Positions 48,476 through 61,268 of a stretch of 64,000 nt of DNA are shown one piece after another. Numbering within the stretch: position 1 is the stretch's first letter; every line of letters starts with the position of its first letter. The notes below the pieces were generated by a model that was given only the letters and a program-made list of their open reading frames with translations, was not told where the DNA came from and ran no database searches. Source of the DNA: Aphrophora alni (taxonomy: Eukaryota; Arthropoda; Insecta; Hemiptera; Aphrophoridae); the NCBI GenBank assembly GCA_963513935.1, contig OY740768.1, positions 45,192,368 through 45,256,367 of the forward strand. The letters are read 5' to 3'. The position numbers and the translations under genes are program-made.

Positions 48476-49430
48476 GGTTCCCATTGGGATAGATTTTAGT
48501 AACACAGAACCGCTCAATACCAACTTCAAAATAAAAAAAGGTTCCTATTGAGACGGATTTTAGTAACACAAAACCACTCAATGCCAACTTTAAAATAAAA
48601 AGGTTCCCATTGAGACGGATTTTAGTAACACAAAACCACTCAATGCCTACTTCAAAATAAAAAAAAAATTCCTATTGAGACGGATTTTAGTAACACAAAA
48701 TCGTTCAATGCCAACTTTAAAATAAAAAAAAGGTTCCTATTGAGACGGATTTTAGTAACACAAAACCACTCAATGCCAACTTTAAAATAAAAAGGTTCCC
48801 ATTGAGACGGATTTTAGTAACACAAAACCGCTCAATACCAACTTCAAAATAAAAAAAGGTTCCTATTGAGACGGATTTTAGTTACACAGAACCGCTCAAT
48901 ACCAACTTCAAAATAAAAAGGTTCCTATTGAGACGGATGTTAGTAACACAAAACCACTCAATGCCAACTTAAAAATAAAAAGGTTCCCATTGAGAAAAAT
49001 TTTAGTAACACAAAACCACTAAATGCCAACTTTAAAATAAAAAGGTTCCCATTGAGACGGATTTTAGTAACACAAAACCACTCAATGCCAACTTAAAAAT
49101 AAAAAGGTTCCCATTGAGACGGATTTTAGTAACACAAAACCGCTCAATGCCAACTTCAAAATAAAAAAAGGTTCCTATTGAGACGGATTTTAGTTACACA
49201 GAACCGCTCAATACCAACTTCAAAATAAAAAGGTTCCTATTGAGACGGATTTTAGTAACACAAAACCACTCAATGCCAACTTAAAAATAAAAAGGTTCCC
49301 ATTGAGAAAAATTTTAGTAACACAAAACCACTCAATGCCAACTTCAAAATAAAAAAATGTTCCCTTTGAGACGGATTTTAGTAACACAAAATCGCTCAAT
49401 GCCAACTTCAAAATAAAAAAAATTAGTAGA
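48476..49430. repeat. 62-bp minisatellite, about 15 units, adjoining the Polinton
   Basis: The unit is GGTTCCYATTGAGACGGATT, then TTAGTAACACAAAACCACTC, AATGCCAACTT and an A-rich joint of variable length, so the period is about 61-64. Variant units recur 312 bp apart (GTTACACAGAACCGCTC at 48881 and 49193), so a five-unit block was duplicated. It starts 40 bp outside the Polinton tip, and no trace is seen on the left side of the element. The open frame on the minus strand is an artefact of the repeat. Confidence 0.95.
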
Positions 49431-50861
49431 ATACGAAGTAAAATATTCTAAGTCCTTTCTCATGTTATATATGGCAAGATTTAGCAAGGGTCAAAGTACC
49501 TTGCACATTTTTAAAATTACAGGAAAACCTAAGAACAATGGTTTCCTAAATTTAAATTAAAAATGGTTTTTTACATAGGCCTATATTTAAGAATAATGAT
49601 TGACTAATAGGTAATAAGAAAATTTTATCAAATAAAGTCATTCTTGTATAGTTTTTTAAATAATAGAATATAATAAATATCGAAATATAATATACTATAT
49701 AAGTGTAATTAGTACAGATTGATAAGTTCTTAAAGCTACATTAAATAGACTAAGTGTCAATAAAATATAATTAATTCTTATTAGTTGTGTTAATCTAAAG
49801 AACCAAAAATTAAAAAGTTCTATAAAACCTAAAATTTGTCAAGTTTACATGTAAGTAAATGACATGTACAATTGTAACCAGAGGGGATGGAACGAAAAGC
49901 CTTTGAATTTAAAATTAGGACAATAAACTAAAACAATGGAAATTGGCGATCCACAGGTACTCATAACTTCGTCAAAAACAATCCGATGCAAAAACATTAA
50001 ACGGACTAGTGCGTTGTAATGCTAAGCGAGCAATATTTAAGAATAAAAACTGCAGAAAATACAAAATTCGCGGAAAACGAGATCGAAAAATCATCGAATG
50101 TTTAGGGGCTCTTCAAAAGAAGGAAAGATCGTAGCGATGTAAATCAAGTTGCATACGTATCCAGGAATCATGGTGAATGCAAAGAGATTTTGCTAAGGAA
50201 AATCCACCTTGTGGAAATAGAGACACCAATAATTCAGGAAGAATGGAAACTAAATGCAGATTCTCAGTATTCTACAAACCAAAACCTCCCCTGGCACTTG
50301 AACGTTGGCGTAGCAGACTATGTTAAAACACGCCCACTAAATCAGCATAACCAACTATATTAATACTGTAGCTATATTTGACATAACTATATTTGACATA
50401 ATAATAACTATATTTGACATAATCAGCTCCATGTTGCTTTAAAATGTACCATAGATAGGAGCCAAGCAAGCGTATAACATTAAAATAATTCTAGATATGA
50501 TACGTTTGTAAAATTCACACCAATAAGGGGGTTCTGTACCACAAAGCAGAAAGGATAGTAGTGCATATATCCCAATTATTGACTTCGGTAATTTTATATG
50601 ACCTGGCGAAAATCCATAAGCATAAAATGTCACTAAACTAATATATTCTATACATCTGCAGCAATTTTTATATGTAATATATTCCTATAGGTTAAATTTT
50701 AATCTAATTATAATCAACCCTCTCCTGATAAAGTAACTCTCCTTAATAGAGACCCACAAAGATGACCGATATATTTATATTTAATTTATAAAATATTATA
50801 TATAACCAACTGGTTTAAGTTCTTTTGTTCTTATTTTTTTTTTACGAATAATCTACAACTC

Positions 50862-50863
<2 letters not shown>

Positions 50864-50934
<71 letters not shown>

Positions 50935-50952
50935 TTATATATATATATATAT
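50864..50952. repeat. (AT)n microsatellite with short interruptions
   Basis: About 68 bp of pure AT, then TTATTTATAT and more AT. Confidence 0.95.
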
Positions 50953-51647
50953 TTATATATATTATATTTTCTGTGAACATTGAAAAAAAAATCATATTAA
51001 TAAGACGCCCATAGTTTGCATACCAGTATATGAAGACAAACTTACGTAATACAAAACAAAACATGGTTGGCTTAACACTTTGGACATTAAAAAAAAAATT
51101 GCGTCCAATATAAGATAGAAAGTATGTAGTAATTACAGTAACTATAGTATTTCTGTAGTTAAAATTAATGTTTCAGAGGACTTTAGATTTAACGACACGT
51201 TTTAATCATGTTTTTAGTCAACCTGAATATACTTTATAATTTGGATTACGTAACTAAAACAAAACATAACAGCTTTAACTGACAATTTATTTGTACAGGA
51301 TTTTAAGTTCTCGTGGAATTTAATTTTTTGTAAATTTTTCCATAACTTCATGAAGGTAAATTATTATTACATCAGTGATTCTACGATTACTTATACAGAT
51401 TTTTACAACGAGAAAAACTAATATCCAGTTATGTAATATAAAGATACAATAATATACGATTACGTTTACAATTCTTAGATAGTTTTTGTATCTAAAACTG
51501 AGGTATATTCAGAACACAAATTATTTTACAATCATGATTAACCCTATAGTTAAACATATATGTGTGTGCGTGCGTGTGTGTGTGGGGGGGGGGTTACAAA
51601 CTCTAATTCTCCCACTTCCTATGTAGAATAAAAAATTCTTACTATTA

Positions 51648-51650
<3 letters not shown>

Positions 51651-51712
<62 letters not shown>
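51651..51712. repeat. (TC)n microsatellite
   Basis: About 62 bp of TC. It is preceded at 51561-51593 by a (TG)n tract and a G9 run. Confidence 0.95.
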
Positions 51713-51714
<2 letters not shown>

Positions 51715-51775
51715 TCCCTTTAATAAGTTTTAGTCCGATAACTAAATAAAATATGGACCAGGGAAATATAGAGAG

Positions 51776-51778
<3 letters not shown>

Positions 51779-51851
<73 letters not shown>
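51779..51851. repeat. (TA)n microsatellite
   Basis: About 73 bp of pure TA. Confidence 0.95.
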
Positions 51852-51854
<3 letters not shown>

Positions 51855-53119
51855 GTATTTATGTATGGAAATTATGAATATTAAATATGTTCTATCCATA
51901 TAGTGAAAAACACTAATTATTGTAAAAAATATCATATTGATGAAATTATATTTTTATACAAATAAATTATTTCTGTTTCCACTTTAATTTAAATCACTAA
52001 ATTTATCCCTATGAAAAAAGTTTATAACCGAATCAAAAATACTTGCATTTACTTCTGATTTTCAAAAAACATTCAGATAATAATAAAATGCAAATCAACA
52101 AAAGTATCATATTTATATTCAAAAAAATAATATCATGAACTACAAAATTTACCTATTTCAAAATTGAAGGCGTAGAAAGTATAGCCTTTTATTAGGTTTC
52201 CTACAAAAAATACCCCTTCAAGGCTTCCTATAGCAACTAAGCAATCGATGTTTAATTTAAACACAGATAGAAACCTAAGAAAGTTAAATAGAAATTCATT
52301 GATAATATATGGAATTTTAAACTTAAACAATAAAATTAGAAGCAAGTATGTAGAAAATAAATAAACAGGTATTTTTTTCGTGTTTACAAACAATTTTACA
52401 TTGTTAAATAAAAATAAGTCCATTTAAAATCCAGCTGTATTTCAGCAGCTACTGTACCTGACTGTTTTCATTTATTGTTTTAGGAAAATAAGGAAACGTG
52501 ATAATTATGTTTAAGTTAACTTGGAGATAATTTTATAGTTTGTACAAACAGTTGATCATATACAAGTTTGGCCAATAAGTATGCGTCGTTCCTGTTCTGA
52601 ACATACGACATAGGTAGAACATATGTTCAACATATGATTGATAATTTATATCAATTCTATTAACATTATTAATTAAATAAAATTTAGAGTTCATTCACTT
52701 GTTTATGAACATAAAAGTATTTTTTTTTAAAATTAACCAACTTTTTCATTTTACACAAATTACTGAAAATATGATTTATAATAATAATTACAATAAACGT
52801 TAATCTTTGACTCATTCACATAAATAGTTTGATAAAACGTACATATCATTTTCCTTAACATTCATAAACGTATATATGATAAATTTACCTTAATATAAGG
52901 AAATTAAGAACATAAAATAACCGTCGTTTAAAAAAGCCGCTCTCATCATTTTGGGAATGTTTTGAAAGATCAAAGAGATGTCGCACAGTGTTCCAACAAA
53001 GATGTCTGGACCTGAAAAATTATTTTCAACCGATATTTTTCAAACACATATTGTATTTAGTTATGGTGTTAGAAATCGACTAATTAAACTTAGTTTTTAA
53101 GTGGGTTTTATTACATAAA

Positions 53120-53122
<3 letters not shown>

Positions 53123-53172
<50 letters not shown>
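53123..53172. repeat. (AT)n microsatellite
   Basis: About 50 bp of pure AT. Confidence 0.95.
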
Positions 53173-53177
<5 letters not shown>

Positions 53178-55810
53178 CGAAATCAATAAACTTTCAAGTA
53201 ATGGTCTAATATTTTAAAAAGAATATAGAAATAAATACATTTGTTGGACACATGTTAAACATCTTTTTTTATCGCCGACAAAGGTGATATATTAGGGGAA
53301 TATGTTATAAATCAGTCAAAACACCATTCACAACTTTAAAGAAACAAAAAGAGAAAAACACTTAAATTTGACCCAGAATCATTGTAGGCAATTAAGTCAT
53401 AAATAACTATAATATTAGAAACTTAAGGACAATCACACACAAAACTCATAAAATGTAACGGGACAACAGTTTTCTAAACGGTCACAATTTTGAAACATTA
53501 AAATTTGATTGGCTGACAAAAAGTAGCTGCTTACGTTCATTGGAAGTAAATTAAGAGAGGGAATAAGTATTTTTTAGCATCGACAAAGTAAAAATTATAG
53601 AGAGAGTCTTGGGGAAAAACTCACACCATAGGGGTCGGCGAAGTAAAGCCAAAAGTATTCCTAATGTAGAAATTAGTATTTCCTATAAGTTATAATTCCA
53701 GTTTAGTAATAGTAAAGTAATATTTGTTTTTTAACACGTATGTTTTAACCGTGTTTGTTTTTACAAAGTAAAAGTATTTAACACCTTAGTAATCTTCGTT
53801 GCAGTACTAAAGAGGTACATCGTATGTTGTGGTACAAAGTGTTGAGTGCATCTTCATGGTAATTTGAAGTGAATCATTTTATTGATAAATCACATAGTAC
53901 AGTGTAGTGTTTGGTGAACATCATTAACAAGTAATAAAGTGAAAGTTCTTCACTCCAAATTGCCTATATCCAAATATATTTGGCCTTGTCTTTGTTTTTG
54001 AATGCAACACAATAGATTAAATCATAAAAGAGTCACACCAAATTCAATAAAATATTAAAGAACCTCATAACAATTATTTTTGAAACAAAACATAGCAATC
54101 ACCTGTCAGGTACATAGCAGCAGAGGTGTACCAACATTTATTCTCTAAAATAAAAAAAAATATCAACTCAGTACTTGGAGTGAATATTTTATAGTCAGTG
54201 TACGAAAATAATAATAGATTGATGTTACTATACAGGAACATGGCTCCACAGCACCAAAAGTGATTTTTTTGTTTTTAATATAAAAACCATTCTACGTTTT
54301 TGGTATCAAATTTTACTAAAAACTTCATGATTTAACTAAGAGCAAACAAATTAAATTGTCAAATGTTGACTCTTGTTTAACTTCCCTTAATGAAGACGAG
54401 TACCTAAAACTAAAAAGAGTAAAACATTTTATTTATCATATCCTTATTACTAGAATTACAGGAAAAAAGTCTGTTATACTAAATGTAATAACAGTCGTTA
54501 CATCCTTTGGAACATCGTATGACATTATAAATCCCACTTTTTTTTTTACCCAGAACGCTTAAAAACTGATATTTCTTTGTGAAAATAAACACGGCATTTT
54601 ATGACCCTTCATGAAACTTTGTCTAGAATACGTGCGCTTGACGAAGTAAGGGAATGAAAAGGACATCCCTTACTAGATTTACACCACCCGACTATTGAGC
54701 CGTTGAATTGTTTTGGCCCCATGTGTTGTTATGGTAATTTACTGTCAATATACATGCTGACGTAAATAGCTGAAGGTGGTGTCTCAAAGCGACCGTTACG
54801 TCAATCAAACAACATGGGTGGTTTACAGTAAATCTATCTATCTAATAATAAGCTGTCTATTAACATTGTGAATAACTTTATTTACTTCATGTTTTGAAAC
54901 TCATTTAAAAGGTAATGTTATACTTGGTATGGTGCATCGTTAACACTGTTTGCTAACGTTTGTCGGTTACTCAGAGGTTATAGTCCTAAACATGTAGGGC
55001 ACGGGGTAATGTCGCTTGTTGTCGGAGTCATATGTGAGTCTCTAAAAGCTCGAGCAAAATGTAATTGTTGTCATCTCTTCAAAAAATATTGATTAGTGAA
55101 TTATCACGAAAAAAATCGGCCATGACCGTGTTATAAAACATAATAACTCAAAATCAAATTTACGGATTTTCTTTCAAATTTAATGATATGTTATAATAAT
55201 TTTCTAAACCCATGAGCGAAATCGGAAATTTACCTTTCGGGACAAATTACCAAAACATATAAATGAACTTTAACCACCCACCGTCATTATAAGTTCGATT
55301 TAATCAAATACGATTTATTCCGTGTATGCGATTATATCACAAGCGAAGGAAGTTTAGGTCTTTTTAAATATTATAAATATTTTGTCAAACACAGTGTACA
55401 TGATTGATTTTCATTTTTTGTTTGAAAATTACCAAACTGACATTTTAGTGAAGAATAGTTTTGGGGTAAGTGAGAAATTTTGTGAAATGTTTTTGGGCTC
55501 TTTATAATAGATGAAAATATCTGTTTTGATAACCTCTTAATTTGACCACCTCAACAATGAAGTCATATTTCAAAATTAAAAATTGCCGTATCCATGGAAA
55601 TAGTTTAATATTATATAGCTTATAACCTTTACGTTTGGGTCAATTTAAATTTGCTCCTATTGTGTCTAAATTAAAATGAATATATGTAATTGTAATTAAA
55701 TCTAATGTGTATGGAAATTACTCCGCAATCAAAAATTATTACAGTTATACTTGTAAATTAAATACACGATGTTCAACTTAATAGACTAAGGGCCTGAATA
55801 TCTGAGCTTC

Positions 55811-57760
55811 CAGTAGCAAATAAAGTAATGGGCCTCCTACTAAAAATTACTAATAGTTTCCACCCAACAGCACATGAACTAATTGGCATACTACTAAAAA
55901 TTAACGATATGCTCATGCAGAATATAAACTAATTGGAATCGTACTATAAATGATTTACAGTCTCCAACAGCAAATAAAATAATTGGCATCGTACTATAAA
56001 TTATTGATAGTCTCCAACAGCAAATAAAGTAATTGGCATCGTACTAAAAATGAATTTAAAGTCACCAAGAGCAAATTAACTAATTGGCATCGTACTAAAA
56101 ATGATTTACAGTCTCCAACAACAAATAAAATAATTGGTATCGTACTAAAAGTGATTTACAGTCTCCAACAGCAAATAAAATATTTGGCATCGTACTATAA
56201 ATTATTGATAGTCTCCAACAGTAAATAAAATAATTGGCATCGTACTAAAAATGATTTACAGTCTCCAACAGCAAATAAAATAATTGACATCGTACTACAA
56301 ATGATTGTAAGTCACCAAGAGCAAATAAACTAATCGGCATCATACTAAAAATTATTTACATTCTCCAACATCAAAAAAAAATCGGCATCGTACTATAAAT
56401 GATGTATAGTCTCCAACAGCAAATAAACTAATTGGTATCGTACTACAAATTATTGATAGTCTCCAACAGTAAATAAAATAATTGGCATCGTACTAAAAAT
56501 GAATTTAAAGTCTCCGACAGCAAATAAAATAATTGGCATCGTACTAAAAATGAATTTAAAGTCACCAAGAGCAAATTAACTAATTGGCATCGTACTAAAA
56601 ATGATTTACAGTCTCCAACAACAAATAAAATAATTGGTATCGTACTAAAAGTGATTTACAGTCTCCAACAGCAAATAAAATAATTGGCATCGTACTATTA
56701 ATTATTGATAGTCTCCAACAGCAAATAAAATAATTGGCATCGTACTAAAAATGATTTACAGTCTCCAACAGCAAATAAAATAATTGGTATCGCACTATAA
56801 ATTATTGATAGTCTCCAACAGCAAATAAAATAATTGGCATCGTACTACAAATGATTGTAAGTCACCAAGAGCAAATAAACTAATCGACATCGTACTAAAA
56901 ATTATTTAAATTCTCCAACATCAAAAAAAATCGGCATCGTACTAAAAATGATGTATAGTCTCCAACAGCAAATAAACTAATTGGTATCGTACTACAAATT
57001 ATTGATAGTGTCCAACAGTAAATAAAATAATTGTTATCGTACTAAAAATGAATTTAAAGTCTCCGACAGCAAATAAAATAATTGGCATCGTACTAAAAAT
57101 TAATTTAAAGTCACCAAGAGCAAATAAACTAATTGGCATCGTACTAAAAGTGATTTACAGTCTCCAACAGCAAATAAAATAATTGGCATCGTACTATAAA
57201 TTATTGATAGTCTCCAACAGCAAATAAAATAATTGGCATCGTACTAAAATGATTTACAAACTCCAACAGCAAATAAAATAATTGGCATCGTACTATAAAT
57301 TGTTGATAGTCTCCAACAGAAAATAAAATAATTGGCATCGTAATAAAAATGATTTACAGTCTCCAACAGCAAATATAATAATTGGCATAGTACTACAAAT
57401 AATTGTAAGTCACCAAGAGCAAATAAACTAATCGGCATCGTACTAAAAATTATTTAAATCCTCCAACAGCAAAAAAAATCGGCATCGTACTACAAATGAT
57501 GTATAGTCTCCAACAGCAAATAAACTAATTGGTATCGTACTACAAATTATTGATAGTCTCCAACAGCAAATAAAATAATTGGCATCGTACTACAAATGAT
57601 TGATAGTCTCCAACAGCAAAAAAAAACTAATTGGCAACTTTAAAAAAATTATTGATATTTTCATGCAGCAAATAATCCATTGGCATCGTACTACAATTTA
57701 TTGATAGTCTCCAACAGGAAATAAACTCATTGGCATCGTACTAAAAATAAATGATTTATA
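55811..57760. repeat. 50-bp minisatellite, about 39 units
   Basis: The unit is GTCTCCAACAGCAAATAAAA, then TAATTGGCATCGTACTAAAA and ATGATTTACA, with a period of 50. Marked variants recur at larger spacing: GTCACCAAGAGCAAATTAAC at 56061 and 56561 (500 bp), and the GTAAGTCACCAAGAGC variant at 56307, 56857 and about 57406 (about 550 bp). This shows higher-order block duplication. The first and last units are diverged, as expected of an array that turns over from its middle. Confidence 0.95.
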
Positions 57761-58531
57761 ATCTTATAGTTATTATAATTTGTGATCAGTATCTCAATAA
57801 ATGTTTAGTTGTTTTATAATATATTTGTTTGATTTAATTATTATTACCATCTTTAACTCCGTAAGTTCTGTAGAAAGAAAGAAACATTTTGAATGTGGAA
57901 AAATTATAAACGGTGCATTAATACTTAACTTCAAACAAATATAATTTTTGTAGGCGTCAATCTAAAATATCACGTTAACAATGACGCCATCTCTTAAAAA
58001 ATGCTTAAAAAAGGAGCTAAATATTGTCTCAACTTAAAAGCGTATTTAGGCTTTTGGAGGCAGTTCAAAGAAAAAGTTATGTGAACAAAAAAATCGATGT
58101 AAGTTTTTTGTGGATGTACCGTTTGAGGCCCCTTGTGTCCAAAAAAACATTTTTTTAAAGGTAACCGTGTACTGAAAATTTAATTTTTTTTTTAAACTTT
58201 TTTATTACTCTAGTTTATTCTCCATCTTCTTCCGCACATTTTGATATATGACACATTGGTATTTTGTTAACATTAATATTAGTAAAAATTCGTTTATTTG
58301 GCTGTGAGCCGCGAATTTTACTACCTCCAATCACAGAAAAGGAACCTGTCCTTAGAGTACAGATACATGTATATGTTCGTTTATTTTCTGTATTATACGT
58401 GTTTGTTGTGTTGGCAACCCTGAAACAGATCTTGTGTTCATTTAGCTGTCTGTTTGTGTTGTTATTACAGGTTATGTTTACATTTTGTGTGTTGCAGTGA
58501 CTTTAAAGTAAAGTTGTTTACTCAGTTTTCA
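57761..58531. other. Sequence between minisatellite and Mutator-like pseudogene
   Basis: It may hold the 5' part of the transposon whose transposase begins at 58532. No clear terminal repeat was identified. AGGCCCCTTGTGTCCAAAAA near 58118 is a possible terminus-like sequence, without proof. Confidence 0.35.
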
Positions 58532-60270
58532 ATGGGTAGAATAAAAAGGTTTGGTAAAAATAAATTCAAAGGAAACCAGTTTTCTGCAAGTAAACATTCT
58601 ACTAGTCCTAAGGTATCAAGTGTCAGCAGTTCTTTACATATTAATAGTGGAATTTCTAACATTGATGAACCTATTCCTAGGCTAGTTGAAAATAGGCCTA
58701 GGACTATCACTCCAGATGAAGACAGTGTAGTGAATTATTAAGTTATTATTTCTGCAAGTTATTATTTCAGAGAAGAAACTTCAATATGTGAGTATGTGTG
58801 GAAAGAAGAGTGACTACTTACCATAACATAATACCATTGGTAATTTTATCATAGACTTAGAATTATTGAACCAAACCCTTATGTCTTCAGTAAAGTTCGT
58901 CGAGTGTGATACGCCTCAGAGCATTGAGGTATTTGAGAAACCAAGTGAAAGAAAAGGCCTAACTGTAATGTTAGATTTATCTTGTAAAAGTTGTGGTTTT
59001 GAGAAGTCATTTTATACTAGCAAAAGATCACAGAGTAATTTTTATGACATAAATAGGCTATGCGATGTGTTTATGGCCATCGCTCAATTGGAAAAGGCAA
59101 AGCAGCAGCGGAAGTATTATGTGCTGTTATGGATCTGCCCCAACCACCAACTAGATTCCATAACTATACTAATATTATTAGTAAGGCAACTGAGGAAGTT
59201 GCTGAAAACACAATGTTCAAAGCTGCTGTGCTGCAGTAATAGAAAACGATGGTGACAAAGGCATCGCAGCGTGTTTTGACGGAACGTGGCTGAAACGTGG
59301 CCACACGTCTCTCAATGTAGTGTTCACAGTTATTAGCATGGACACTGGCAAAGTACTAGATGCTGTTTTTTTTATCAAAATATTTAACTTGCAAGGTAAA
59401 AAGTGAAACTAAACATCAACAATCGTGTAGTAGTAATTATGAGGGATCAAGTCGATTGATGGAGGTAACGGCAGCAAGAGAAGTGTATGCACGATCCAAC
59501 AGTAGAGGGGTACGTAAACTATCTAGGAGGTGGCGACAGCAATGCTTTTCAAACTTTTCAAGCAGTTGTAAATATAAAACCGTATGATGATGTTGAAGTA
59601 ACCAAGTTGGTATGTGTTGTTCACGTCCAGAGGCGGATGGGGTCGAGGTTACGGAGGGTGAAAACTAAGTGGCGAGGTAAGAAACTGCCTGATGGGAAAC
59701 CTTTGAGTGGGACAGGAAGAGTGAATGATGCTATTATTGACAGCTTATAAGTTTATTTTGGAAAAGCCATTAGAGAGAACACTGATGATGTTGACAAAAT
59801 GAAAAAAACAGCATGGGCTACCTATTTTCATAAATTGTCTACGGACTCCGAACCGCAGCATTATTTATGTCCCGAAGGTGAAGACTCTTGTTGTGGGTAT
59901 CGAAGAGCGGTAATCAGTGGTGAAAAATATAGACACAAAAACATTAACCTAAAACCTGTGTTGGGAGTGATCAAGTCCATCTAAAAAGACCTCACTGGCC
60001 GGAACCTTGTAACGAAGCACTAAATAATATCATTTGGTCTAGAATATCAAAGAACAATTTTGTAAGCCTTTTCACTTTAAAGTTGGTGAACGGGAAGCCA
60101 TCATAACTTACAATGGAGGAGCAGTTAGAAAAACTTTGTAAATATGATGGGAGAAACTGTGTTGTAGGTTTGCAAAAGATATACTTAAGGAGAATCTTGG
60201 GCCAGTAATACACAAAATAAAATTAAAAGAAGGCAGAAGAGAAATTCAAAGAGAAAAAAGAAGACAAAGA
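58532..60270 (+). pseudogene. Mutator-like transposase (PF20700-type), broken by frameshifts and stops
   Basis: The ATG at 58532 opens MGRIKRFGKNKFKGNQFS, a typical N-terminus of this family. Further fragments in changing frames follow in order: SCKSCGFEKSFYTSKRSQ (a CxxC motif), GHRSIGKGKAAAEVLCAVMD, FDGTWLKRGHTSLN with SMDTGKVLDA, SNYEGSSRLMEV, YVNYLGGGDSNAFQTF, CVVHVQRRMGSRLRR, TGRVNDAI, TAWATYFHKLSTDSEPQHYL and CPEGEDSCCGYRRA. The FDGTW, GDGDS-like and HxQxRMGxRLR blocks correspond to the transposase core of Mutator-like elements abundant in arthropod genomes. At least four frame changes and several stops make it non-functional. A 49-bp piece is duplicated at 61111-61159. Confidence 0.8.
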
Positions 60271-61110
60271 TAAGGACAAATGTGTTTCTTATGGTGCAGG
60301 GGACTTTAGTGTTGGCGTTTCAGTGTTAAAAAGTGTCGGTGACTGTTTTTTGGCTCTAGCGGAAACTTCACTTTTTTCACATGTAAGTACACTTTTCTCC
60401 TTAACTACTTGCTCTATCAATTTGAATTTTTTTACTGACACACTATGTAGCATTACCTATAATTTAAACCTATTTTTAATATGCAACCATAGCAATTAAA
60501 TTAATAAAAAAAAAAGAAAAATTTTCAAATTTTTTAAATTTTTTAAAAATATTTATAAAAATATTGTTATAGAGTTACAACATTTATAATAGGTTAACCT
60601 AATAGATAATAGTATAAAATATACTGGAAAAACATTTCAGGACCCTGTGAATAATAGTTTTATTTTAAAGTGTACCTAAGGTTCTGCATTTTAACATGCG
60701 CGGCATAGGGAGTATAAACCATACATGAGCAGTAGTATTTTATTGTATTCAGCCTTTAAGGCATTCTTTAAGTTCGGAAATCTCTCTCTTGTATTAAAGG
60801 TTATTTTAATACAATCGCTGCATAAACTACCATTAATTACTTGAGGTACTCTTATGATATCCACCACCATTATACAATGAGTTGTATTACCCGTGTTCGT
60901 TACACCCTAAATAGCAACGTAGATATCTATGCATTCAATAGTCTGTACTCAGGTGTCATTGTATCGGCTCTTTTGGACCACGAAACTGTATTTTCTGGGC
61001 TCGTGTCGTTGATTAGGTGTTGCCAGATCTCTTGAAGTACAATATAACATATTATTGGAAAGTCGGGATAAGTAATGACTTGTTTGACAGTATATTAGAT
61101 ATATAAACAA
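60271..61110. other. AT-rich flank of the Mutator-like relic
   Basis: No gene was recognised. It may include the 3' part of the transposon, since a basic Lys/Arg-rich reading continues to about 60270. Confidence 0.4.
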
Positions 61111-61159
61111 ACAATGTTCAAAGCTGCTGTGCTGCAGTAATAGAAAACGATGGTGACAA
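61111..61159 (+). repeat. 49-bp exact copy of an internal transposase segment
   Basis: It is identical to 59210-59258 of the Mutator-like pseudogene (starts ACAATGTTCAAAGCTGC and ends GATGGTGACAA). The flanks are unrelated. It is immediately followed by a (TA)n tract. Filler DNA or an abortive copy are possible explanations. Confidence 0.85.
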
Positions 61160-61163
61160 CTCA

Positions 61164-61215
61164 CATATATATATATATATATACAGAGTAAGTTATATAT
61201 GTGTGTGTATGTACA

Positions 61216-61265
<50 letters not shown>
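61164..61265. repeat. Two (TA)n tracts with a TG-rich spacer
   Basis: TA runs at 61164-61183 and 61217-61265, with TGTGTGTGTATG between them. Confidence 0.9.

Positions 61266-61268
<3 letters not shown>

Larger units (their letters stand above)
49431..55810. other. AT-rich non-coding sequence with several microsatellites
   Basis: No gene was recognised. A GC-richer patch at 50080-50330 has a short protein-like plus-strand reading (for example EEWKLNADSQYSTNQNLPW) of unknown family. At 54731-54830 an imperfect inverted repeat (ATTTACTGT..CATG..GACGTAA and its complement) spans about 100 bp and may be a small hairpin element. The microsatellites are listed separately. Confidence 0.5.

Noticed and set aside
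49220..49411. 63-codon minus-strand frame with internal repeats
   Set aside because: It is the translation of the 62-bp minisatellite. The frame at 57244-57438 is likewise a translation of the 50-bp minisatellite.
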